DNA from: Tissierella_B sp964485455
GTDB lineage: Bacteria > Bacillota > Clostridia > Tissierellales > Tissierellaceae
Length of the DNA: 14,135 nucleotides
Assembly: GCA_964485455.1 (NCBI GenBank)
Contig: CAZAJU010000055.1
Span: 1 to 14,135, forward strand
Direction: 5' to 3'
Shown here: positions 6,123 through 12,618 of the stretch, piece by piece
Numbering within the stretch: the first letter of the stretch is position 1
Layout: every line of letters starts with the position of its first letter
The notes under the pieces: model-generated
Told to the model about the DNA's origin: nothing
What the model saw: the letters and a program-made list of their open reading frames with translations, nothing else
Database searches by the model: none
Position numbers and translations under genes: made by a program

Positions 6123-6971
6123 ATGAAAAAAATATTATCATTAATTTTAGTTGCAGTATTATCACTATCACTACTTGCTGGATGTGCACAAAAGCCTGCT
6201 GAAAAACCTGCTGAGACTCCAGCGGAGACTCCTGCTGAAAAACCTGCTGAAACACAAAAAATAGTAATAGGTGTAACTCCAGAGCCACATGCAAAATTAG
6301 TTTCACTTATAGCTGATGATTTAAAAGCTCAAGGCATTGAGCTTGAAATAATTGAGTTCACTGACTATGTAAAACCTAACCTTGCATTATCTGATGGAGA
6401 ACTTGATGCTAACTTCTTCCAACACAAGCCATATCTTGATGATTTCAATGCTAAGGAAGGTACAGATTTAGTATCAATAGGTAATGTACACGTTGAACCT
6501 ATGGCATTATACGCAAATGAAGCAAAATCACTTGATGAACTTAAAGATGGAGCAGAAATAGCTATTCCTAACGATACAGTAAATGGTGGTAGAGCACTTC
6601 TATTACTTCAAGCGAATGGCTTAATCAAGTTAAAAGAAGATGCTGGATTAGAGGCAACTGAAAAAGATATAGTTGAGAATCCAAAGAACTTGAAAATTAC
6701 TGCATTAGAGGCAGCTACTCTTCCAAGAGTTCTAGCTGAACTTGATGGTGCTGTAATCAACGGAAACTTTGCATTAGAAGCTGGACTAAACCCAGTAAAT
6801 GATAGTCTTGTAATAGAAGGTAAGGATTCACCATATGCTAACATCGTTGTTGTTAGAGCAGGTGAAGAAAGCGAAGAAAAATTTGTAAAGCTTCTTGAAG
6901 CATTACAATCTGATAAAATCAAACAATATATTGAAGAAAATTATGATGGTGGAGTAGTTCCAGCATTCTAA
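6123..6971 (+). CDS. metQ: Methionine-binding lipoprotein (NlpA/MetQ family)
   Basis: A 282-residue extracellular substrate-binding lipoprotein that hands methionine to MetNI. The signal peptide (MKKILSLILVAVLSLSLLAG) ends at C21 in a good lipobox. A 20-residue linker of repeated KPAE/TPAE units follows before the binding domain begins (QKIVIGVTPEPHAKLV). Typical MetQ features follow: EFTDYVKPNLALSDGELDANFFQHKPYLD, and IAIPNDTVNGGRALLLLQANGLIKL. GGAGGT lies upstream of ATG at 6123, after a 25-nt gap from metI. The transporter could also take D-methionine or methionine derivatives, as some family members do. The riboswitch argues for methionine. Confidence 0.95.
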   Translation: MKKILSLILVAVLSLSLLAGCAQKPAEKPAETPAETPAEKPAETQKIVIGVTPEPHAKLVSLIADDLKAQGIELEIIEFTDYVKPNLALSDGELDANFFQHKPYLDDFNAKEGTDLVSIGNVHVEPMALYANEAKSLDELKDGAEIAIPNDTVNGGRALLLLQANGLIKLKEDAGLEATEKDIVENPKNLKITALEAATLPRVLAELDGAVINGNFALEAGLNPVNDSLVIEGKDSPYANIVVVRAGEESEEKFVKLLEALQSDKIKQYIEENYDGGVVPAF

Positions 6972-6987
6972 ATCAAATCTAAACATT

Positions 6988-7014
6988 TAAGGGACCCTTT
7001 TGGGTCTCTTTTTT
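6988..7014 (+). terminator. Rho-independent terminator of metNIQ
   Basis: AGGGACCC (6990-6997) and GGGTCTCT (7002-7009) form an 8-bp stem with one G-U pair and a TTTT loop, followed by a T run to 7014. It lies 18 nt after the metQ stop. Confidence 0.9.
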
Positions 7015-7025
7015 ATGACCTAGCC

Positions 7026-7052
7026 CGATTTGTGGTGAATTTCCACAAATCG
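7026..7052. repeat. Palindromic hairpin element in the metQ downstream region
   Basis: A perfect 10-bp inverted repeat, CGATTTGTGG (7026-7035) and CCACAAATCG (7043-7052), with a 7-nt loop. There is no T run, so it is not a standard terminator. A related broken motif, CACCAAATTTGTG, follows at 7075-7087. The stretch reads like a short dispersed palindromic element rather than decayed coding sequence. Confidence 0.6.
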
Positions 7053-7104
7053 CTGGTAGTTCAAACGCAATGAGCACCAAATTTGTGTTGCGAAACTGCG
7101 AGAT

Positions 7105-7132
7105 TGTGAATCGTGAATTGTGAACTGTGATT
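7105..7132 (+). repeat. Four tandem heptamers, consensus TGTGAAT
   Basis: Units begin at 7105, 7112, 7119 and 7126 with exact 7-bp period. The first matches the consensus; the others differ by one base at the first position (C), the last position (C), and the sixth position (T). The array ends 4 bp before a perfect TATAAT at 7137-7142. Confidence 0.75.
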
Positions 7133-7136
7133 TGGT

Positions 7137-7142
7137 TATAAT
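7137..7142 (+). promoter_or_regulatory. Possible -10 element for the small acidic ORF
   Basis: A perfect TATAAT. No good -35 hexamer exists at 16-18 bp, where the heptamer repeats lie instead. A start near 7149 would leave a very short leader that still contains GGAGGTG. Confidence 0.35.
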
Positions 7143-7163
7143 ATTCTTGGAGGTGTTAGAACT

Positions 7164-7409
7164 GTGAAATCCAAAAATTATGATTCCCCATTTGATAGAG
7201 AAGAATCTGAATACTTAGGGAGACAATCTTTACTTGATGAGGAACAATTACAAAATACTGAATTTGTTGATGAATTTACTCTCCCACCCGATATTAGCTT
7301 TGCTACCATACCTTCTATGCCCTGGATGTCTCAGAATCCTACCTCATTCTTTTCAGATAAGGATTCTGATGCTTATGAAAGATACAGGGAAATTGAGGGT
7401 TTAGAGTAA
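7164..7409 (+). CDS. Small acidic protein of unknown function
   Basis: I do not recognise this 81-residue protein. It has a strong ribosome binding site (GGAGGTG, 7149-7155) 8 nt before a GTG start, which supports translation. It is acidic, with about 19 Asp/Glu against 7 Lys/Arg, with no cysteine, signal peptide or membrane segment. The middle is hydrophobic and proline-containing (FTLPPDISFATIPSMPWMSQNP), flanked by charged ends. It stands alone between the metNIQ terminator and a shared hairpin, so it appears to be its own transcription unit. It could be a small regulatory or spore-associated protein, but nothing in the sequence decides this. Confidence 0.65.
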   Translation: MKSKNYDSPFDREESEYLGRQSLLDEEQLQNTEFVDEFTLPPDISFATIPSMPWMSQNPTSFFSDKDSDAYERYREIEGLE

Positions 7410-7447
7410 AAGAAATGGCGATGTAAAGTTACTCATCGCCATTTCTT
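7410..7447. terminator. Bidirectional terminator between converging genes
   Basis: A perfect 14-bp stem (7410-7423 with 7434-7447, AAGAAATGGCGATG and its complement) with a 10-nt loop. Transcripts from both sides end here: the acidic ORF at 7409 and the lipoprotein gene at 7464. T-rich sequence follows on both strands. Confidence 0.8.
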
Positions 7448-7463
7448 AATCTTCTTTTTACCT

Positions 7464-8180
7464 TTAAATTGTCCATTGGCTGTGGATTATACCTACCAAA
7501 TACCAAGTTCCACCACTCTCTTCAAAGACTAACTTTAAACTACTCCAGTCTATACCTTCATACTGAGGATCAAAGCCTGTAAAATGAAACTCTACAAATT
7601 CACCATTTGTATAAACATCAGTTAAATTATCCATGCTATTTCCTTTACCTATTAGAGTGTTATTCCCGATTATATGTGGGTTTTTATAGTCTTCGTCATA
7701 AATAAATTCTTCATAGTAATCAGCAAAAGTTTTGTTGATTGGCTCTCCAGAACCATCATAATTTCCCCAGGCATAGATAGTATTATCAGACATTAGATTT
7801 TTAATTTGAGAAGGAGTAAATACTTTGTCTTCGTTTGTATCCACATAGGAATATGGGGTAAACCTGATACCTTTAACTGGATGAGCAATGGCTGCAAGTT
7901 TTGTCATATCCTTATTAGCTAGTACTTCTAATGCGTCCATAGCACTAGCAAGAACTGTTGATTCACTGCTTTCTGATGAACTCTCCAATTCATTAATTCT
8001 ATTATTAAGAGTTTCTATCTCTTCTTCCAAATCTTTCTTTTCGGATTCTAATGTTGATATAATTTCATTTTTAGCCTTTAGCTCCTCATCCAAATTTGAA
8101 TTACCGGTAGGAGAACAGGCTAAAAGCATAGCTATCATTGATAATATAATTGCATATGACAATAATTTTTTTCCTCTCAT
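7464..8180 (-). CDS. Coiled-coil lipoprotein of unknown function
   Basis: A 238-residue predicted lipoprotein. The signal peptide MRGKKLLSYAIILSMIAMLLA is followed by lipobox cysteine C22. Residues about 29-67 form a heptad-rich coiled coil (LKAKNEIISTLESEKK, then EEEIETLNNRINELES), followed by a serine-rich hinge (SSSESSES). The C-terminal domain from about 75 is globular, rich in aromatic and acidic residues (IRFTPYSYVDTNEDKVFTP, YAWGNYDGSGEPI), and ends in beta-like segments (LKLVFEESGGTWYLVGIIHSQWTI). The layout suggests a domain held away from the membrane by a stalk. Several Clostridia have lipoproteins of this type without a known role. AGGAGGG lies 6 nt before ATG. It is a single-gene unit; I found no convincing promoter hexamers upstream. 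Confidence 0.85.
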   Translation of the reverse strand: MRGKKLLSYAIILSMIAMLLACSPTGNSNLDEELKAKNEIISTLESEKKDLEEEIETLNNRINELESSSESSESTVLASAMDALEVLANKDMTKLAAIAHPVKGIRFTPYSYVDTNEDKVFTPSQIKNLMSDNTIYAWGNYDGSGEPINKTFADYYEEFIYDEDYKNPHIIGNNTLIGKGNSMDNLTDVYTNGEFVEFHFTGFDPQYEGIDWSSLKLVFEESGGTWYLVGIIHSQWTI

Positions 8181-8275
8181 ATAAATCCCTCCTAAAATTA
8201 TTTATACCCAATAATTAAGTATGTATGTACGTCATTAACCTGAATAATATGTGGGTTTGTACTATTAAAAAAGAA

Positions 8276-8304
8276 TTGACACTCCCCCCTCATCATGCTA
8301 TTAT
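8276..8304 (+). promoter_or_regulatory. Promoter of lysA
   Basis: TTGACA (8276-8281), a 17-bp spacer containing a run of six C, and TATTAT (8299-8304). The predicted start near 8312 leaves a 50-nt leader, too short for a lysine riboswitch. Confidence 0.82.
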
Positions 8305-8361
8305 ACAGAATAACATAAACCTCATTTTATGAAGAATAAACTCGAAAAAGGATGGTACATT

Positions 8362-9654
8362 ATGAACTATGAGATAAGAGATGGGATACTGTATTTTGAT
8401 GGATGTAATACTCTTGATTTAGCTAAAGAATATAAGACTCCATTATATATAATGTCTGAAACTTCAATAGTAGAAAAATGTGAAGAAATCAGAAAGAGTT
8501 TTTTAGAAAAATATAAAAATACAAGAGCTGCATATGCTGCCAAAGCATTTCTGACCGTTGGAATGTGTAAGATTATAGATAGAGAAGGACTATGCCTGGA
8601 TGTAGTTTCAGGAGGAGAACTTTATACAGCTATTAAAGCTAATTTCCCTGCGGAAAAAATTGAATTCAATGGCAATAACAAATCTATAGAAGAGTTGGAA
8701 ATGGCTATTGAATATGGTATAGGAAGAATTATTGTAGATGGTTTGGATGAACTAGATTTGATAGAAGATATTTGCAAGGAAAAAGGAAAAAAAGCAGAGA
8801 TATTATATAGAATCACACCAGGAGTAAGAAGCGATAGCCATGACTATATCGTTACGGGTAAGAAGGATTCAAAATTTGGTATACCACTATATAACAATAT
8901 CATACATCCAGCTATAGAAAAGGCTATTAAGTCCCCATATGTTGATTTCCTTGGTTTCCATTTCCATGTAGGTTCTCAGCTTCATGATAATGCCTCACAT
9001 TTAGGTGCACTTGATATCACTTTAAATCTAATAAAAGAAACCATGGAAAAATTTGACTATAAACTTAAAGAATTAAATATCGGAGGTGGCTTTGGTATTC
9101 GATATACAGATGCAGATAATAAAAAGCCATATTCCTACTTCTTAGATCCTATGATGGAAAAAATCGAGAATTTCTCAAAATCATTAGGTATAGAAAGACC
9201 AGCAGTAGTAATCGAACCTGGCAGAAGTATCGTTGGAGAAGCTGGAATTACCCTATATACTATTGGAACTATAAAGGATATTCCAGGAATCAGAAAATAT
9301 GTATCAGTAGATGGCGGTATGACAGATAATATTCGACCTGCACTATATCAAGCAGTATATGAAGGTATGATTGCGAACAAGGCAAGTTTACCTAACAAAG
9401 AAACTGTAACCATAAGTGGTAAATGTTGCGAATCAGGGGATATACTCATTAGGGATATAAAAATCCCTACTCCTGAAAGAGGAGATATCTTTGCAGTGTT
9501 CTCAACAGGTGCGTATTGCTATACCATGTCTAGTAACTATAACCGAAATAAGATTCCTGCAGTAGTACTTGTAAAAGAAGGTAAATCTCAGCTTATGGTT
9601 AAAAGACAGAGTTATGATGATATCGTAATGAATGACTTAATTCCTAATCTCTAA
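8362..9654 (+). CDS. lysA: Diaminopimelate decarboxylase
   Basis: This enzyme converts meso-diaminopimelate to L-lysine, the last step of lysine synthesis, using PLP. The 430-residue length is normal. The PLP lysine is K61 in YAAKAF. Further fold type III motifs are GFHFHVGSQ, the phosphate-binding GGGFGIRY, EPGRSIVGEAG, and the substrate-binding CCESGD in the second domain. I chose ATG at 8362 (MNYEIRDGILYFDG), with AAAGGA about 9 nt upstream; the upstream ATG at 8329 has no ribosome binding site. It is transcribed alone from its own promoter and ends at a strong hairpin. No other lysine genes are in the window. A related decarboxylase for carboxynorspermidine is unlikely given the CESGD motif and overall pattern. 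Confidence 0.93.
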   Translation: MNYEIRDGILYFDGCNTLDLAKEYKTPLYIMSETSIVEKCEEIRKSFLEKYKNTRAAYAAKAFLTVGMCKIIDREGLCLDVVSGGELYTAIKANFPAEKIEFNGNNKSIEELEMAIEYGIGRIIVDGLDELDLIEDICKEKGKKAEILYRITPGVRSDSHDYIVTGKKDSKFGIPLYNNIIHPAIEKAIKSPYVDFLGFHFHVGSQLHDNASHLGALDITLNLIKETMEKFDYKLKELNIGGGFGIRYTDADNKKPYSYFLDPMMEKIENFSKSLGIERPAVVIEPGRSIVGEAGITLYTIGTIKDIPGIRKYVSVDGGMTDNIRPALYQAVYEGMIANKASLPNKETVTISGKCCESGDILIRDIKIPTPERGDIFAVFSTGAYCYTMSSNYNRNKIPAVVLVKEGKSQLMVKRQSYDDIVMNDLIPNL

Positions 9655-9660
9655 AAAGTC

Positions 9661-9700
9661 AGGGCAGGTATACTATTATTGTATACCTGCCCTTTATTAT
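9661..9700. terminator. Terminator after lysA, probably bidirectional
   Basis: A perfect 13-bp stem (9661-9673 with 9681-9693, AGGGCAGGTATAC and complement) with a 7-nt loop. T-rich sequence follows on the plus strand, and five T follow on the minus strand (complement of A at 9653-9657), so it can also end the HMA transcript. Confidence 0.88.
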
Positions 9701-9704
9701 TTCT

Positions 9705-9932
9705 TTATTTTACTTTGGATTTTAGAACATCAAAACCCAATCTGGTTATTGCATTTTCTATTTTTTCTATTGATGCCTTCTCCTCATCGAAGTCAAGTTT
9801 TACCTTACTTGTATTAAATGATACATTTAGCGTATCTTGAGCTATCCCATCTATAGCTTTTAGTGCACCTTCAATTTTTAGCATACATGATGGACAAGTT
9901 AATGTATCTAATTGTATTGTTGCTGATTTCAT
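9705..9932 (-). CDS. Heavy-metal-associated (HMA) domain protein, metallochaperone-like
   Basis: A 75-residue single HMA domain with the ferredoxin-like beta-alpha-beta-beta-alpha-beta pattern. The metal-binding loop is TCPSC (C13 and C16). It then reads KIEGALKAIDGI, VSFNTSKVKLDFDEEKASIEKIENAITRLGFDV, ending in lysines. Such proteins bind a soft metal ion (Cu, Zn, Cd) through the two cysteines and pass it to a P1B ATPase. The adjacent ATPase has no N-terminal HMA domain, so this protein may serve as its detached metal-binding domain (inference). The loop lacks the common GMTC sequence of CopZ, so copper is not certain. AGAGGGG precedes ATG by 8 nt. It has its own FNR-like promoter region (9986-10027). 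Confidence 0.88.
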   Translation of the reverse strand: MKSATIQLDTLTCPSCMLKIEGALKAIDGIAQDTLNVSFNTSKVKLDFDEEKASIEKIENAITRLGFDVLKSKVK

Positions 9933-9985
9933 ACTATTATCCCCTCTCTTAATTCGATAAATTGAATGAATCTCTATTGATTAAG

Positions 9986-10027
9986 ATAATACCCAATCTT
10001 AGGCTTTAAAACTATGATTGAAGTCAA
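9986..10027 (-). promoter_or_regulatory. FNR-like site and -10 element upstream of the HMA gene
   Basis: On the minus strand, TTGACTTCAATCAT (10027-10014) matches TTGAT-N4-ATCAA at 8 of 10 positions. Exactly 22 bp later comes TATTAT (9991-9986). The predicted start is near 9979, putting the dyad centre at about -41.5. There is no good -35 hexamer, as expected for an activator-dependent promoter. Confidence 0.5.
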
Positions 10028-10049
10028 ATTTTTAAAGTATTATTGAATA

Positions 10050-11900
10050 CTATTTTAAATTAAATTTTAGCAATCTCATACCATTTAATATAACCACTAA
10101 TATACTCGCTTCATGTACCAACATTCCAATCGACATACTTACCCATTCGCTAAATAATACACCCCCTAGTAATATTAATACAACTCCTACAGCTATAGCT
10201 ATATTTTGTTTCATATTTCTAGCTGTAGCCTTTGTCAATCCTAGTGCATGGGGCAAACGACTAAAATCCGAATTCATCAATACTACGTCTGACGTTTCAA
10301 TTGCCACATCTGTTCCACTACCCATAGCTATTCCGATATGGGCTAAAGCTAGTGAAGGACTGTCATTAACCCCATCACCTACGAAAGCAACGATTTGACC
10401 TTCATCCTCTATTAATTTCTTAATATAAGCTTGTTTATCTTCTGGTAGCATATTTCCATGAGCTTCAGTTAATCCCAATTCACGGCTAACTACATCTACT
10501 GTTCCTTGGTTGTCACCTGAGAGCATAATAAGGTTCTTTACACCTAATTTCTTTAGCTTTTGAAGATCTTCCTTAACCCTTGGTCGAATTTGGTCACGTA
10601 CACCCATCAATATTTTAAGTTCTCCATCTACAGATGTTATTACTAATGAGTTCCCATTATTTTCAAAACGCTCTATATCAGCTTTAGCTTTATTATTGAG
10701 CTCTACATTTTCTCTTTCCATTAAAGCTATATTACCAACAGCTATTTTATGTCCATTGACAGTTGCTACAATTCCACCGCCTTTCACTACTTCTGTATTT
10801 TCAACAATTGAAATTTTGATATCACCAATTTTTTTTAATACTGCCTTTGCTAATGGGTGGTCTGATTCACGTTCAATACTTGATAAATATCCTAAAGTTT
10901 CTTCTATATTATCTCCATAATATTCTATCTCTGCAACGGAAGGATTTCCAACTGTTAGAGTTCCTGTTTTATCGAATACAATAGTATCTAGCCTACTGAA
11001 ATCACCGATTACTTCACTACCCTTTAATAGAACACCATGTTTTGCTCCGTTTCCTATACCAGCTACATTAGATACCGGCACACCAATAACTAAAGCACCT
11101 GGACATCCTAATACTAATATAGTAATTGCCAGTTCAACATCTCTTGAAAATAACCACACTATAAATGCTAGAACAAGAACTACAGGCGTATACCATTTTG
11201 CAAATCTATCTATAAAGCGCTCTGCTTCTGATTTTGAATCCTGAGCTTCCTCTACTAGTTCAATTATCTTACCAAATGTGGTATCTTCTCCTACACGATC
11301 TGCCACTATTTGAATAGTTCCGTTATCTAGAATTGTACCTGCAAATACACTTGAACCCTTTTCCTTAGAAACTGGAATTGATTCTCCTGTAATACTTGCT
11401 TCATTAATACTGCATTCACCTGTTAAAACTGTACCATCTACAGGAACTTTTGCCCCGGTTTTAACAAGTAAAATATCACCTACATCTACTTCATCTACTT
11501 CTACTTCTTCGAATTCTCCATTTTCCATTTGCTTTAGCGCGCTTTCCGGTGCCATTTCCGTTAATTCCTTAATAGCTGAACGAGTTTTATTTAATGTGCG
11601 TTGTTCAAGATAAGCCCCGAATAAAAATAGAAATGTAACTATTGCAGACTCTTCAAAATTCTGAATTAAAAACGCACCACCAACGGCTATTGTTACTAAT
11701 AAATCAATACTTACTACCTTTACTCTTAAGGCTTGATAAGCTTGAATAACGATAGGAGCTGCACCAAATATGGATGCAAGGATTAATAAAATTTCAAAAA
11801 TTATCGTATTATTCAAGGTCCACTTGCTAATAAAAGCAATGGCTATTAAAATAGCACTGATTATTGTAATTTGATTTTTCTTTCGTAAAACATATCTCAT
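10050..11900 (-). CDS. P1B-type heavy-metal-transporting ATPase with CPG motif
   Basis: A 616-residue membrane pump that moves a transition metal using ATP. Features in order: no N-terminal HMA domain; two lead helices and two core helices within residues 10-100; the actuator loop TGES (171-174); helix 6 with LGCPGALVIGVPVS (C266, P267, G268); the phosphorylated D310 in DKTGT; the nucleotide-binding HP at 348-349; the hinge GDGVND (508-513); and the last helix with LVHEASILVVILNGMRLL (H596, E597). Most Zn/Cd/Cu pumps have CPC in helix 6 and Co/Fe pumps have SPC; CPG lacks the second cysteine. HEASI recalls the HEGxT of the Co/Fe group. The metal is therefore unclear. GGGAGGG precedes ATG by 5 nt. 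An FNR-like site is upstream, and the HMA gene follows at 117 nt. Confidence 0.93.
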   Translation of the reverse strand: MRYVLRKKNQITIISAILIAIAFISKWTLNNTIIFEILLILASIFGAAPIVIQAYQALRVKVVSIDLLVTIAVGGAFLIQNFEESAIVTFLFLFGAYLEQRTLNKTRSAIKELTEMAPESALKQMENGEFEEVEVDEVDVGDILLVKTGAKVPVDGTVLTGECSINEASITGESIPVSKEKGSSVFAGTILDNGTIQIVADRVGEDTTFGKIIELVEEAQDSKSEAERFIDRFAKWYTPVVLVLAFIVWLFSRDVELAITILVLGCPGALVIGVPVSNVAGIGNGAKHGVLLKGSEVIGDFSRLDTIVFDKTGTLTVGNPSVAEIEYYGDNIEETLGYLSSIERESDHPLAKAVLKKIGDIKISIVENTEVVKGGGIVATVNGHKIAVGNIALMERENVELNNKAKADIERFENNGNSLVITSVDGELKILMGVRDQIRPRVKEDLQKLKKLGVKNLIMLSGDNQGTVDVVSRELGLTEAHGNMLPEDKQAYIKKLIEDEGQIVAFVGDGVNDSPSLALAHIGIAMGSGTDVAIETSDVVLMNSDFSRLPHALGLTKATARNMKQNIAIAVGVVLILLGGVLFSEWVSMSIGMLVHEASILVVILNGMRLLKFNLK

Positions 11901-11945
11901 ATATGCCCTCCCAATACTTTATTTTCTCTAAATCGATTTAAATAT

Positions 11946-11987
11946 ATTTTAGCATGGGTTTGGTATTTAGTATTTGACCTAAATCAA
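11946..11987 (-). promoter_or_regulatory. FNR-like site and extended -10 upstream of the P1B ATPase
   Basis: On the minus strand, TTGATTTAGGTCAA (11987-11974) matches TTGAT-N4-ATCAA at 9 of 10 positions and extends to TTTGA...TCAAA. After 22 bp comes TAAAAT (11951-11946), preceded by TG (extended -10). The predicted start near 11939 places the dyad at about -41.5, the class II activator position. A 12-bp palindrome, TAAATCGATTTA (11929-11940), spans the predicted start. Confidence 0.6.
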
Positions 11988-12029
11988 AATCCTAATCATA
12001 TTTGAATTTTTTAGTGATAACTGCAAATT

Positions 12030-12491
12030 CTATTCTTTACAAACATCAATCCATTTACCCTTAGTTACATCACTTAAATAATCGACATCTATTTTCAAGC
12101 ATGTATTAGGTTCTCCAGCTGCTGGATATACATGATCAAAGACCTTTAATGATTCATCAAGATATATATCTAGCTTCTTATTTAATCCAAATGGACAAAC
12201 GCCACCCACAGGGTGTCCTGTTGCTTCCATAAGGTCTTCAGCACTTATGAACTTTGCCTTTTCATTAAAACAATCCTTGAATTTCCTATTATCTATTCTT
12301 ACATCACCTTTTGCTACTATTAAGACATCCCTATCTTTAAGCCTTAATGCCATAGTCTTGGCTATTCTTGCAGGTTCTACACCTAGAGCACTTGCAGCCA
12401 ACTCCACTGTAGCTGTACTCATATCCATTTCTAATACCTTTAAATTTAAACCTTCTCTATCTATTTGCTCTTTTACACTCTCTAAAGTCAT
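12030..12491 (-). CDS. YbaK/EbsC-family aminoacyl-tRNA deacylase
   Basis: A 153-residue protein of the YbaK/INS editing-domain family, which hydrolyses mischarged aminoacyl-tRNA (classically Cys-tRNA-Pro or Ala-tRNA-Pro) in the cytoplasm. The conserved lysine of the family is K45 in ARIAKTMALRL. The second motif is DVLIVAKGDVRIDNRKFK, and the glycine-rich substrate loop is GHPVGGVCPFGL. The whole chain is one domain of normal length, with no synthetase attached. GGAG lies 9 nt before ATG at 12491. It stands between the terminator of the M18 peptidase gene and the promoter region of the metal ATPase, and seems to be a separate unit. Which misacylated tRNA it clears cannot be told from this sequence. 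Confidence 0.9.
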   Translation of the reverse strand: MTLESVKEQIDREGLNLKVLEMDMSTATVELAASALGVEPARIAKTMALRLKDRDVLIVAKGDVRIDNRKFKDCFNEKAKFISAEDLMEATGHPVGGVCPFGLNKKLDIYLDESLKVFDHVYPAAGEPNTCLKIDVDYLSDVTKGKWIDVCKE

Positions 12492-12562
12492 CTTTTCATC
12501 TCCATTAATAATTTTAACTTTTTATAAACCACATTTTATTTCATATACTCATATAGGCAATA

Positions 12563-12601
12563 AAAAATCTGATAAAATCAAGCTCATTTTATCAGATTTT
12601 T
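12563..12601. terminator. Bidirectional-type terminator after the M18 peptidase gene
   Basis: A perfect 16-bp stem (12563-12578 with 12586-12601), core AATCTGATAAAAT, with a 7-nt loop. A/T runs at both ends give a T run on either strand. It lies 17 nt after the stop of the peptidase gene on the minus strand. Confidence 0.88.
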
Positions 12602-12618
12602 CCATTACATACAACTAT

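Noticed and set aside
6608..6922. A 104-codon minus-strand ORF
   Set aside because: It is antisense to metQ, with no ribosome binding site or recognisable protein features.
7105..7132. CRISPR array
   Set aside because: The repeats are 7 bp with no spacers, so they are a simple tandem repeat.
8305..8361. Lysine riboswitch upstream of lysA
   Set aside because: The leader between promoter and start is only about 50 nt, far shorter than an L-box aptamer, and no conserved core is seen.
9983..10002. Terminator between the ATPase and HMA genes
   Set aside because: TAAGAT and ATCTTA can pair over 6 bp only, without GC content or a T run, and the stretch overlaps a likely -10 element.
11971..12006. 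CadC/ArsR-type operator (TCAAA...TTTGA)
   Set aside because: Half sites in the needed orientation are 12 bp apart instead of about 6; the FNR-like reading with matched promoter spacing fits better.
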